From the NCBI RefSeq assembly GCF_000019805.1, contig NC_010525.1:372001-436000 (forward strand): a stretch of 64,000 nt of DNA. The letters are read 5' to 3'. Positions 38,989-47,728 of the stretch are shown piece by piece. A program made the position numbers and the translations under genes. The notes under the pieces are model-generated. The model saw only the letters and a program-made list of their open reading frames with translations, did not search any database and was not told where the DNA came from. The stretch's first letter is position 1; the number at the start of each line of letters is the position of its first letter. Source of the DNA: Pyrobaculum neutrophilum V24Sta (GTDB lineage: Archaea > Thermoproteota > Thermoprotei > Thermoproteales > Thermoproteaceae).

Positions 38989-39118
38989 GCGCCGTGTTTT
39001 TCGTATATTTTCCAGCACAGCCCGGGTCTTCGATGCACATAATCCAGCCAGTCCGCGGGAATTCCGGCGGCCTTTTCTATATATGCGGTGAATCTATGTA
39101 AATAGGGTGTCCGAAAAA

Positions 39119-39126
39119 CATATATT
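39119..39126 (+). promoter_or_regulatory. TATA box of glnA
   Basis: CATATATT centred 26 nt before ATG 39146. It lies inside the longer possible reading frame from 39107 and rules that start out. Confidence 0.55.
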
Positions 39127-39145
39127 CCCTCCATCTCCGCCGTCT

Positions 39146-40441
39146 ATGCAGGTGGAAGGGATTGACGTCTGGAGGGTGCTAAAAGGCGCTGGGGTGAAAT
39201 ACGTCTACTTCGTGATAGTGGACATCTACGGGAGGCCGCGCGTAGACATAATGCCGATCGACATGGCCAAAGACGCGTTTATCGACGGCGTTCCCTACGA
39301 CGGCTCCTCCATCCCCGCCTACAGCACCGTCAACAGAAGCGACTTCGTGGCGGTGGTTGACCCATCCGCCGTCTATGTGGAGAGCTGGAACGGCGGGAAG
39401 GCCGCCTACGTCTTCACCAACACCCTCGACGGCAACGCGCCATCTCCACTGGACCCACGTAACGTGCTTAAGCAGGTCCTCGAGAGGGCGGAGAAACGCG
39501 GCTACCAGTTCAAAATCGGCGTGGAGGTGGAGTACTTCGTCGTCAGGGGCAACCCGCCGGAGTTGCCCGAGAAGGCTGGCTACTTCGACGTGCCGCCTGA
39601 CGCGACGAGGAAGGTGGTGGAGGAGATCATGGAGAACTTCGCCGCGGCGGGCCTCGGCGAGACCAAGACGCACCACGAGGTGGCGCCGTCCCAGTTCGAG
39701 GTAAATATCCCATACGGCAACCCGCTGAAGACGGCGGACTCCATACTGATGTTTAAGACCATGGCCAGGGCCGTGGCGGCTAAACACGGCTACACGGTGA
39801 CGTTTATGCCCAAGCCCTTCTGGGGCATGAACGGAAGCGGCGCCCACACCCACATATCTGTGTGGAAGGACGGCAAGAACCTGATGGCCTCCGTGAAGGA
39901 GCCCACCCAGGAGCTCAAGTGGGTGGTGGGCGGCATATTGAACAACGCCATATCTATATCCGCGATCGTGGCGCCCACCGTCAACTCCTACAAACGCCTA
40001 GTGCCTCACCACGAAGCGCCCACCCGCGTCGTGTGGGGCCTCGGCAACCGCTCCGCCATGGTACGCGTGCCATACTACGGCGGGAAGATAAACAGGATTG
40101 AGTACAGACACCCAGATCCCTCCATGAACCCCTACCTGGCCTTCGCCGCCGTGGTGCTGGCTGGGCTGGAAGGCCTAGAGAACAGGATAGAGCCGCCGCC
40201 CCCGGTCCAGGAGGTGGCCTACGACCTCCAGGGCGTTAGGGAGACGCCGCCTAACCTCGGCGCCGCGCTGAAGTACATGGAGGAGGGCAAAATCGCGAGG
40301 GAGCTACCAAGCGACTTCGTGAAGGCGTACCTCGGCGTGAAGCAGGCCGAGTGGCAGAGCTACGCCCAGCAGTACCAGTGGGAGAAGACCTGGAACACCA
40401 TCACGCCCTGGGAGTACGAGCAGTATCTAACCACCGTCTAA
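39146..40441 (+). CDS. glnA: Glutamine synthetase, type I
   Basis: ATP-dependent amidation of glutamate, 431 aa. Metal and substrate motifs: Y-D-G-S-S-I near 53, E-V-E-Y-F near 132, N-G-S-G-A-H-T-H-I-S near 233 and the R-Y/E-Y-R-H-P-D-P-S-M-N-P-Y-L block near 323. Length agrees with archaeal GS I. Its stop codon overlaps the start of a class II amidotransferase, and a glutamate-synthase FMN domain follows, so ammonia assimilation is clustered. Confidence 0.95.
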   Translation: MQVEGIDVWRVLKGAGVKYVYFVIVDIYGRPRVDIMPIDMAKDAFIDGVPYDGSSIPAYSTVNRSDFVAVVDPSAVYVESWNGGKAAYVFTNTLDGNAPSPLDPRNVLKQVLERAEKRGYQFKIGVEVEYFVVRGNPPELPEKAGYFDVPPDATRKVVEEIMENFAAAGLGETKTHHEVAPSQFEVNIPYGNPLKTADSILMFKTMARAVAAKHGYTVTFMPKPFWGMNGSGAHTHISVWKDGKNLMASVKEPTQELKWVVGGILNNAISISAIVAPTVNSYKRLVPHHEAPTRVVWGLGNRSAMVRVPYYGGKINRIEYRHPDPSMNPYLAFAAVVLAGLEGLENRIEPPPPVQEVAYDLQGVRETPPNLGAALKYMEEGKIARELPSDFVKAYLGVKQAEWQSYAQQYQWEKTWNTITPWEYEQYLTTV

Positions 40442-41103
40442 TGTGTAGAATTCTTTTTTCCCTTGGAAAACCCCCCAGAGAGATCCTCCTCGATTTTGTC
40501 CAGGTGTCCAGGAGGGACCGGACAATGGGCTGGAGCCACGGGTCGGGCTGGGGCGCGCTCTGGGCCCGCCCGGGGTCCTACGGCCTGTATAAATCCACGA
40601 AGCCCATATGGGAGGACTATGTAGAGCCGCCGGACGGATATATGCTGTATATACTACACAGCAGGTTGGCCTCCGTGGGCGAGCCGGCTCTGGAGAACAC
40701 CCACCCCATCGTGAGGGGTAGATACGCCATTGCCCACAACGGAACTATAGACAAGGAGAGGTACAGAGCGGCTCTGAGGGAGGCGGGCGTGGAGGTGGGG
40801 GAGCTAGACGGCTCCACAGACAGCGAACTGCTGCTCAAGGCCGTGGTGGCGCTGGGCGGAGACGAAGCCGCGGTTAAAAAAGCCGCCGAGTTGGCCAAGC
40901 CCCATCTCGACCCCCAGGAGCCAGTGCTCAACTTCGTCTTCGTAGACCTGGCCGGCTTGGCCATCTTCTACACCTACAGAGGGGAGGAGCACCCCCACTT
41001 CGTGCCGGTGGAGAAAGACGGCGTGGTCGCCTCGGAGCCCCTAGGCGACGGCGGAGGCTGGAGGCCGCTGGAAAACGGCAAAACAGTGGTGGCGAAATTC
41101 TAG
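40441..41103 (+). CDS. Class II glutamine amidotransferase (glutamate synthase GATase subunit)
   Basis: N-terminal-nucleophile amidotransferase of 220 aa; the start Met is followed directly by Cys2, the catalytic nucleophile after Met removal. L-H-S-R-L-A-S near 73 and A-H-N-G-T-I near 97 are the standard GATase-II motifs, and D-G-S-T-D-S-E follows. Start overlaps the glnA stop. In many archaea glutamate synthase is split, with this domain on its own gene near the FMN domain, which is found 112 bp downstream. It would release ammonia from glutamine for that subunit. Confidence 0.85.
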   Translation: MCRILFSLGKPPREILLDFVQVSRRDRTMGWSHGSGWGALWARPGSYGLYKSTKPIWEDYVEPPDGYMLYILHSRLASVGEPALENTHPIVRGRYAIAHNGTIDKERYRAALREAGVEVGELDGSTDSELLLKAVVALGGDEAAVKKAAELAKPHLDPQEPVLNFVFVDLAGLAIFYTYRGEEHPHFVPVEKDGVVASEPLGDGGGWRPLENGKTVVAKF

Positions 41104-41214
41104 GAGAAAAACCGTTTATCCGAGACAAAGTACTTACACACGGGGGGCAGATAGATAGGTGGTGCCTATGGTCAGGCGGCTTCTCTGTACTTTGTATACG
41201 TAGTGTAGAAAACG

Positions 41215-42618
41215 GTGGCTGTGTTGCCCCATATGCTTCCGCTTGCCAAGCTCATCCTTAGGCTTAGGGGGCTCTACTTCGGAATAAGGGGCTTCAAGGA
41301 GTTTTTCGAGGACTACCCAGTGGACGAGATAGCCCACCGGGCGCTCCGGGGGAAAGAGGCGGTGTATCCCTTCGGCCTCCTCGCCTCCTATGGAAGCGCC
41401 GTGCTCGGCGCTGGGGTACACAGGAGGGGGTGCCCCCGCTTCTACACCCTCGACGACATCCAGCTGATGCCCCCCGCCTTCACCCCCCTTAGGCTTAAGA
41501 AAGCCGCCGAGTTGCTCCGGGAGCCGACCTTCGCCGACGTCAGCACCGAGACCTGGGTGGGGGGCTTCCCCGCGTCTATGCCCGTGGCGGTGGGGTCCAT
41601 GGGCTCCACAGACGTCGCCAGCAAAACAGCCATCGCTATTGCTAAGGCGGCGGCCAAGGCGGGCATCCCCCTCGGCATCGGGGAAAACGTCGCCACAGTG
41701 AGGGGGTACTCCAGGAGGATCACCAGAGGCCACCCCTCCTTCAAGGAGCGCCTCCTGGCCTATTTGACCAACATGGGGAAACACGGGGGTGTGTTTATCC
41801 AACAGAGCGTGGAGGACGCCTACGACGAGCTGTGGAACAGAGTCTACAGCGATAAGGACTTGGAGCAGTACGTGGAGGAGGGGAGGATCGGCTTCGAGAT
41901 AAAGGTGGGCCAGGGGGCCAAGCCCGGCCTCGGCGGCGTCATCAAGATCCCCAGGGAGCAGGCGGAAAAGCTGAGGCAGAAGTATCTAATAGATTACGAC
42001 GGCGGGAAATACGCCACGCGCTACTCCGTCCCAGGCACCTTCACAAGGGAGATACTGGCGGGCGCCATAAGGTTTATGAAGACTGCCTATCCAAAGGCAA
42101 AGATCTGGATCAAGCTAGGGCCCTTTAGAGACGCCGCCGAGGTGATAGAGGTGGCGAGCAGAGAGGGGGCAGACGCCGTGGTGGTAGACGGGAAGGAGGG
42201 CGGCACGGGGATGGCCCCCACCGTCGCCCTAAAGGACCTGGGCTACCCCACGGTAGTGGGGCTGAAGTACATAAAAGCGGCTAGAGAGGCGGGGGTGAAG
42301 ACCTCCCTCCTCATCGCCGGCCGGCTCTACAACGGCGGACACGTGGCCAAGGCGGTTGCCCTAGGCGCAACGGCGGTCTACATGTCAAGACCCTTCCTAA
42401 TAGCGGCGTTGACAAAGGGAGAAGAGGGCGTGTTGAGGTACATAGAGTCGCTCAAGGTGGAGCTCCAGATGGCCGTCTCCGCCCTCGGCAAATACGACGT
42501 CAAAGACCTAGCCCCCGAGGACGTAGCCGCCGCTGCCAAGGACCTCGCCGAGATGCTGTCAATCCCCTATATATACGCTAGCCCTCCAAAACCTTTAGAA
42601 GCCTTTCAGCAAGCCTAA
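41215..42618 (+). CDS. gltB: Glutamate synthase FMN-binding domain protein
   Basis: Central plus FMN domain of glutamate synthase as a separate 467-aa protein. Recognisable parts are G-I-G-E-N-V-A-T-V near 147, K-V-G-Q-G-A-K-P-G-L-G-G near 228, G-K-E-G-G-T-G-M-A-P near 324 and the FMN phosphate loop L-I-A-G-R-L-Y-N-G near 365. Cysteines for the [3Fe-4S] cluster of bacterial GltB are not obvious. Start GTG 41215 with GTG 41221 as alternative, near a TATA-like TTGTATAC. The 3' end overlaps the convergent glycosyltransferase by 41 bp. Confidence 0.88.
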   Translation: MAVLPHMLPLAKLILRLRGLYFGIRGFKEFFEDYPVDEIAHRALRGKEAVYPFGLLASYGSAVLGAGVHRRGCPRFYTLDDIQLMPPAFTPLRLKKAAELLREPTFADVSTETWVGGFPASMPVAVGSMGSTDVASKTAIAIAKAAAKAGIPLGIGENVATVRGYSRRITRGHPSFKERLLAYLTNMGKHGGVFIQQSVEDAYDELWNRVYSDKDLEQYVEEGRIGFEIKVGQGAKPGLGGVIKIPREQAEKLRQKYLIDYDGGKYATRYSVPGTFTREILAGAIRFMKTAYPKAKIWIKLGPFRDAAEVIEVASREGADAVVVDGKEGGTGMAPTVALKDLGYPTVVGLKYIKAAREAGVKTSLLIAGRLYNGGHVAKAVALGATAVYMSRPFLIAALTKGEEGVLRYIESLKVELQMAVSALGKYDVKDLAPEDVAAAAKDLAEMLSIPYIYASPPKPLEAFQQA

Positions 42619-43702
42619 CCCCGTCGAACCTCCTAAGGGCGTACTCCCTATTTCTAGCCCCAAGCTCCGCCGCGTCCGCCGCCAGAGCCCACTCCAGAGC
42701 CTCCGCCAGCGCGTCGGCGTCCCCCGGAGGGACAAGCCTAGCCCCGGGCGCGCCCCCCACCACCTCGGGAAGACCTCCGACGTCTGAAGCCACGACCACC
42801 CGCCCCCTCACCAAGCCCTCCAGAGCGGCGTAGCCAAAGGGCTCCCACCAGAGGGAGGGGACAGCCACCACGGAGACTGACCTGTGCACCTCCTCCAGCT
42901 CCCACGGCGTTAGGTCCCCAAGCGCCACCACGCCAGGGGGGCGGCTTCTCAGAGCGGAGGCCCGCGTCATATACAGCCTCGCCCCCCCGCCGAGGCGCGC
43001 CCACGCGCGCAACAGCACGTAGACCCCCTTCCATGGGCTCAGCCCGCCGAAGTAGCCCACCGCCCTACCCCCCGGCGGGAGATACTGCAGAGGAGGCGCC
43101 GGGTTGTACACCACGTGGCTCCTGGGCACGTCGCCGAAGTGTTCGGCGAAGAGCCTACGCTGCGCCTCAGATACGAACACCAGCGCATCCGCCCGCCTCA
43201 CGGCCTCGGCAAACAGCGGGTTGAACAAGCCGTTTAACACCTGCGAGGCAACCGCCCTCCAGAGGGGCCGCCCCAGCCACCTCTCCTGGAGGTGTATACA
43301 CCCCCAGCAACTCCTCGTCTCAGGGCGGCAGACGGAGCCCCCCCTCGCGTTGTAAAGCGTCCCCACGGGACAGGCTGGGTCGTAGCTGTGTAGGTGGACA
43401 ACCGCCCTCCTACCCATCCTCTTCGCCAGAGGCACCAGCTCCCAGTAGGCCGAGGCGAAGTAGGCCACGTCGCACCACTCCAGCGCCCTCCTAGCCCCAA
43501 GCGGCGGGGCGTGGAACTTCCTCGTCCCCGCGCCCCCCAGCTCCGCCACATCAAGCCCCTCCCACCTCGCGCCCCCCCGCCTCACGTAGACCCTAACTCT
43601 GACCCCCAGCTCAGCGAGCAACCTCGCGTAGAGGTACGTGGCGAGCTCCGCGCCCCCCTCCCCCAGCGGCCAGAGGGATTCGGAAAAAACGGCGACCTTC
43701 AC
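42578..43702 (-). CDS. Family 4 glycosyltransferase
   Basis: GT-B-fold transferase, 374 aa. N-terminal G-E-G-G-A-E-L-A-T acceptor loop; C-terminal nucleotide-sugar site with F-G-G-L-S-P-W-K-G near 212 and the E-x7-E motif E-P-F-G-Y-A-A-L-E near 292. A Cys-rich insert (C-x-P... C-W-G-C near 130) resembles the extra loop of some archaeal GT4 enzymes. The start overlaps the upstream membrane protein by 4 bp. Donor and acceptor are unknown; the neighbourhood implies protein N-glycan or surface polysaccharide synthesis. Confidence 0.85.
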   Translation of the reverse strand: MKVAVFSESLWPLGEGGAELATYLYARLLAELGVRVRVYVRRGGARWEGLDVAELGGAGTRKFHAPPLGARRALEWCDVAYFASAYWELVPLAKRMGRRAVVHLHSYDPACPVGTLYNARGGSVCRPETRSCWGCIHLQERWLGRPLWRAVASQVLNGLFNPLFAEAVRRADALVFVSEAQRRLFAEHFGDVPRSHVVYNPAPPLQYLPPGGRAVGYFGGLSPWKGVYVLLRAWARLGGGARLYMTRASALRSRPPGVVALGDLTPWELEEVHRSVSVVAVPSLWWEPFGYAALEGLVRGRVVVASDVGGLPEVVGGAPGARLVPPGDADALAEALEWALAADAAELGARNREYALRRFDGVRLAERLLKVLEG

Positions 43703-44985
43703 CCCCTATACAGCGCGGTGCTGCCCCAGCTGGCGACCCTCACGCCCGGCGGCGGGCCCACCTCGCGTATACACGGCATATACCACTGGCGGGGGTCGGG
43801 AGGCGTATACACGTAGAAGTCGGCCCGCGTCCACCGACAGGCCGTCAAATTCACCCTAACGTCGGGCCTGTAGGCGTAGGCCAGGGGGAGGAGCCACGGG
43901 TCAAGGCTCCACTGCACCTCCACTGTAGAGTTGCTGGGGAGAGCCGCCAGCACGGCGCGGTAGGCGTCGAGCTGGCCCGGCGTGATCCTATCCACCGGCT
44001 GGTAAAGCCCAGGCAGAGCCCCGAGAGCCCACGCCCAGCCTCCCGCGGCTGGGAAGGCTGAATACGCCGCAAGGGCCAGCCCCGTCCAGCCGGAAGCCGC
44101 CGCCGAGGCCGGCAACAGAAGAGCCGCCACTCTGTACAGCCTCTCCCCGTAGGCGGAGCTCGCCGCCCCAATGACGAGCAACAGAAGAGACGCCGCGGCC
44201 AGAGGAGCTACAGCCCTCTTCCTAAGCCCCAGGAGGGCGAGCGGTATTAGGACCGCAGGCGAGGAGCCGTAGAAGGCGTAGACCAACCCCCACCCGGGGT
44301 CCCAGGGCATCGGCGGCGCAGAGGCCGCCTGCCCCGCCAGCTCCAGCACTGAGAGGGCCTTGTGCCAGAGGAGCACGGCGACGAGGGCGATGTAGACGGC
44401 GAGGGCCAGCCGGGCCCTCCTCCCGCCGTAGACTGCGTACATCACCGAGAGAAGCCCGCCGTAGGCAACGCCGAGGTAGTTGGTAAAGATAGAGGGCGCC
44501 AGCGCGGCGACGGCGGCGGCCGGCCGCCCCCTGGCGTAGAGGTAGAGCGACAGCGGGACAAACACCAGGAGGACCGTCTTATCCGCGATCTGGCCGTCGA
44601 CGAGGCCGGCCAGAGTTCTCACCGAGGCCGTCACGAGGTAGAACGATGCGAGGAACGGCGCCGGGACCCCCGCCGCCTTGAAGTAGAGCCCGTAGAGCGC
44701 CACGCCCAGGAGCGCCAGCGCGGCGGCGTATACGGCGAAGGCCCTCCCCAGCGCCAGGGGGTCCCCCCAGAGGAGACCCAGGAGGTGGGGGATGCCGGGG
44801 TACTCCCAGGGAGTTGTGAAAACGGCGGCTGGGTCACCCCTGAGGAGAAGGGCGAAGTAGACGTGTATGGGGTAGTCGTCTCCCCGTGGGAGCCATGACG
44901 CGTTGAGCCACAGCTGCTGTAAGTAGAAACACAGATAAGGGATATATAGGGGGAGCATTACATAGCCAATGCGGGGCCACCTCAT
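43699..44985 (-). CDS. Multispanning membrane protein of glycan cluster
   Basis: About 428 aa, with some 10-11 hydrophobic segments and a soluble C-terminal part of about 90 residues. An early P-R-G-D-D-Y-P loop after the first helix has the acidic pair typical of GT-C-fold polyprenyl-sugar transferases. Start not certain: ATG 44985 overlaps the divergent gene, and ATG 44958 is equally possible. It couples to the GT4 gene by ATGA. Likely transfers a sugar from a lipid carrier at the outer membrane face; not a confirmed family. Confidence 0.65.
   Translation of the reverse strand: MRWPRIGYVMLPLYIPYLCFYLQQLWLNASWLPRGDDYPIHVYFALLLRGDPAAVFTTPWEYPGIPHLLGLLWGDPLALGRAFAVYAAALALLGVALYGLYFKAAGVPAPFLASFYLVTASVRTLAGLVDGQIADKTVLLVFVPLSLYLYARGRPAAAVAALAPSIFTNYLGVAYGGLLSVMYAVYGGRRARLALAVYIALVAVLLWHKALSVLELAGQAASAPPMPWDPGWGLVYAFYGSSPAVLIPLALLGLRKRAVAPLAAASLLLLVIGAASSAYGERLYRVAALLLPASAAASGWTGLALAAYSAFPAAGGWAWALGALPGLYQPVDRITPGQLDAYRAVLAALPSNSTVEVQWSLDPWLLPLAYAYRPDVRVNLTACRWTRADFYVYTPPDPRQWYMPCIREVGPPPGVRVASWGSTALYRG
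44941..44948 (+). promoter_or_regulatory. TATA box of secreted hypothetical gene
   Basis: GATATATA centred 26 nt before ATG 44969; it lies inside the N-terminal coding part of the divergent membrane protein. Confidence 0.55.
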
Positions 44986-45496
44986 CACGGCAGCCACAGC
45001 AGCCGCCTTCACCGCGGCCGCCCTAATAGCGGTCCTAGCGCCGCCCATAGACCTCCTGGAGCGGCTGAGGGCCGGGGTCTACACCGCCTACTTCTCCTGG
45101 GGCCTCGTGGCGGCTGACGGAAGCCACGCCTACGGCGTAGTCCACGGCTACAAATTCGCGGTGAACCTCTGGCGGGCTGTGATATGCGACCCCGAGGGCC
45201 GCTGCACCTCGCAGGAGATAAACGCCATATCGCTCTACCTCAGCCTCAAGGCCGCGGGGAAGCTCAACATAGAGGACCTCGGCGGTGGGTGCTACAAGGT
45301 CCTCCTCAAGCCGACGCAACTCGCCGGGAGAACCATCGCCTTCGACGGGAGGCTCTGCCTCGCCCCAGACGGATCGCCGAGGGAGGTGTCCGGGGTGCTC
45401 CAGATAGACGGCCGCCCCCTGGACGTATCCGGCACACCGCAACGGGTTATCCATGACTTCCCTATGTCTGACTTCCTCGCTGTCCACGGCGGCTGA
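44969..45496 (+). CDS. Secreted or membrane-anchored hypothetical protein
   Basis: Protein of 175 aa with an N-terminal hydrophobic stretch (about 5-25, Ala-rich) resembling a signal or anchor. The remainder has C-D-P-E-G-R-C near 75, two further Cys (G-G-C-Y near 108, R-L-C-L near 128) and beta-rich segments, consistent with an extracellular disulfide-bearing domain. It lies on the opposite strand inside the glycan cluster and its 3' end overlaps the GT2 gene by 35 bp. Function unknown. Confidence 0.6.
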   Translation: MRGHLITAATAAAFTAAALIAVLAPPIDLLERLRAGVYTAYFSWGLVAADGSHAYGVVHGYKFAVNLWRAVICDPEGRCTSQEINAISLYLSLKAAGKLNIEDLGGGCYKVLLKPTQLAGRTIAFDGRLCLAPDGSPREVSGVLQIDGRPLDVSGTPQRVIHDFPMSDFLAVHGG

Positions 45497-46628
45497 CCAC
45501 CGCGGCGTCGACGAGTAGCGCAACGACGGCGCCCGCCAAGGCGTAGTAGGCCCACTCGGCCAGCTTGTTAGCTGTTGCGGCGTCGCCGACCCCCAGGTAG
45601 TACGCCGCTACGGCTAGAAGCGCCATGAAGGACAAGACAAGCCCCCTCCCCACGTGGAGAAGCGGCGTCTCCGCCTCGCTCCCCTCAGCCGAGGCCGGCG
45701 CCGCCGGCGGCGCTGGCTCGGGCATGGGAGGGAGGCAGTCGGTGGGGAGGCGTAGATCCCTCCTCCTCACGGCGGCTTGAAGCCTCAACACCGCCGTGGC
45801 CAGCGGGAGCAACGCCACAGATAGGGCGCCGAGCATCAACAGGATCAGGGAGAGGAGGCCCAGCATGTAGTGGGGGACGCCTTGGTAGAAGAACCTATAC
45901 GCCACCCACGACCCCAGCGCGACGCCAGGCACGAGGAGAAGCGCGCCGAGGAGGGATAGGGAAAGGGTGGGGTTGAGGCGGTATGCAAGCGAGAGGGACT
46001 TCAACGCGATGGATAGGCCGTGCCAAGGCCTCAGCTTCTTCTTTCCGACCCTCCTCCTGTACCCGATCTCCACCTCGGCCACCCTAGCCCCGGCCGCCAG
46101 AGCCTTCGCGAGGAGGTCAACCTCTAGGTCGAAGCCCCTGGCCTCGAGAGCGGCGTCTCTAAGCACCTCCGTCTTGGCGGCGTACATCCCAGTGAGGGGG
46201 TCCCTTATGTCTACGCCGAAGAGAAGCCTGAAGAGCCAGCCCAAGGCCCCGTTGCCCAGCTTGTACACAAGGGGCATCTCGCCCCTTCTAGCGCCGAGGA
46301 CGACGTCGTAGTGGCGGAGGAGGGGCAACAGCTTTTTGAGGTCCTCAGCCGGATATGTATAATCGGCGTCTAGAAAAGCCACGTAGGGGGTGTCGACGTA
46401 CATGAGGGCCGTCCTCACGGCCATCCCCTTCCCCCTGCCCATCTGGGGGACCACTCTAACGCCAAGCCTCTTCGCCACCTCGACGCTACCGTCTGTGGAG
46501 CCGCCGTCTACCACCAAGATGTTGCTGAACCCCGCCGCCCTAAGCTCCTCAACTACCCGGGGGAGGGCCTCGGCCTCGTTTAAAACTGGAAGCACAACGG
46601 TTATACACACGTCGTGCCGAAAACTCAC
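45462..46628 (-). CDS. Dolichyl-phosphate sugar synthase-like family 2 glycosyltransferase
   Basis: GT2 enzyme of 388 aa with membrane tail. Catalytic part: V-L-P-V-L-N-E-A-E near 15, D-G-G-S-T-D-G-S near 42, the D-A-D metal site in F-L-D-A-D-Y near 90, and D-P-L-T-G-M-Y near 143, all typical of DPM1-like transferases. Four hydrophobic segments follow (about 220-300 and 330-370). It probably charges a dolichyl phosphate carrier. The GTG start is chosen because it overlaps the upstream stop as GTGA. Confidence 0.85.
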   Translation of the reverse strand: MSFRHDVCITVVLPVLNEAEALPRVVEELRAAGFSNILVVDGGSTDGSVEVAKRLGVRVVPQMGRGKGMAVRTALMYVDTPYVAFLDADYTYPAEDLKKLLPLLRHYDVVLGARRGEMPLVYKLGNGALGWLFRLLFGVDIRDPLTGMYAAKTEVLRDAALEARGFDLEVDLLAKALAAGARVAEVEIGYRRRVGKKKLRPWHGLSIALKSLSLAYRLNPTLSLSLLGALLLVPGVALGSWVAYRFFYQGVPHYMLGLLSLILLMLGALSVALLPLATAVLRLQAAVRRRDLRLPTDCLPPMPEPAPPAAPASAEGSEAETPLLHVGRGLVLSFMALLAVAAYYLGVGDAATANKLAEWAYYALAGAVVALLVDAAVVSRRGQRGSQT

Positions 46629-47728
46629 CCTTTTAAGTATATAAGCCTGTAGGCCGACTCGACAGGCCCCTCCAGGGGGCAACCGCAGGCGAAGGAGCGG
46701 GCGTACCTCAACGCCCACCCCCAGTCTAGGCCGAAGAAGTAGACCTGGATAAGGTACGGAACTGCGGCGAGAAGCGCGAAGGCCCAGAGGGGCCTCAGCC
46801 TGGCGAAGGGGAGAACAGCGGCGAAGTGCCTATATACAAACCCGGCGTATTCCTCCGGCGCCCGCGCCGTGAGGAGAGCCCCCAAGACGCCCGCCAGAGG
46901 CACCACGCCGGCTCTACCCGCCGAGACCGCGGCGGACAACACAACGGCCAGCTCCAGCGCCAGCTTTATGTACCAGAACCACTCCGCCCTAAAAGCCAGC
47001 TTCTCCACGACCGAGAGGAGGTCCGTCCCCGGTATACGCCAGAGGAGCGACGTGAGAACCCAAGACTGGGGAGCCAGGAGGGCCAGAGGCGCCAGGAGCA
47101 GCGACCAGGGCGCGCCGTACAGCGCCACGAAGAGCAGAGCCACCGCCCCCCCGTAGATGTGAAACCCGGCGGCAAGAGCCGCAGAGAGGAGGGCTAACCC
47201 CCAGCGCCTCTGCTGGGCGAAATACGCCGCCGTCCACGCCAGAGGCATGGCCATGGCGAAATGCCCAAACACCAGGGGCTCCGGCGCCAGCAGAGGCCAC
47301 AGGACGGCCCCCCTCCCCCACGCCTCCGCCAAAGCCCTAGAGGCCAGGGCCGCTACGCCAACTGCGAAAAGCGTGCCCTCAACCGCCAGCTCAAGCGGCG
47401 GCATGTGAGGGAGGTAGGTAAGCGGGGCGTAGGTCCTCCACACCGGCGAAATCTGCGCCGCGTACCAGAGAGCCTCGTAGTAGGGGATGGGGCGGCCCGC
47501 CAGATACGGCAGGAGGAGGAATTTGCCGAAAGCCGCCGCGAGGGCGTAGAGGGCAAGTCTGTCGAGCTTAAGGCCGCGCGCCGCCGCCACAGCCGCCAGA
47601 GCCGCGGCGGCGCCGAGAGGCGGGCTAAAGCCGTACAGGACGTATAGGAGGTAGGCGGCGAGGACGCCGTAGGCCGCGCCCCACCTCCCCCCGACCGCCA
47701 AGCCGCCCAGTAGGGCTAAGACGATCAC
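46625..47728 (-). CDS. Multispanning membrane protein, possible mannosyltransferase
   Basis: Protein of 367 aa with about ten hydrophobic helices. A loop with P-Y-Y-E-A-L-W-Y near 82 and G-F-H-I-Y-G-G near 190 recalls GT-C polytopic sugar transferases, but the acidic motif is weak. Flanked by a flippase and a GT2 gene with 4-bp overlaps on both sides, so it belongs to a glycan-assembly operon. No precise family recognised. Confidence 0.6.
   Translation of the reverse strand: MIVLALLGGLAVGGRWGAAYGVLAAYLLYVLYGFSPPLGAAAALAAVAAARGLKLDRLALYALAAAFGKFLLLPYLAGRPIPYYEALWYAAQISPVWRTYAPLTYLPHMPPLELAVEGTLFAVGVAALASRALAEAWGRGAVLWPLLAPEPLVFGHFAMAMPLAWTAAYFAQQRRWGLALLSAALAAGFHIYGGAVALLFVALYGAPWSLLLAPLALLAPQSWVLTSLLWRIPGTDLLSVVEKLAFRAEWFWYIKLALELAVVLSAAVSAGRAGVVPLAGVLGALLTARAPEEYAGFVYRHFAAVLPFARLRPLWAFALLAAVPYLIQVYFFGLDWGWALRYARSFACGCPLEGPVESAYRLIYLKG

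Noticed and set aside
38889-39134. Minus-strand frame between the HerA-like gene and glnA
   Set aside because: Overlaps both genes, Met-rich only by chance, and the glnA TATA box lies in it.
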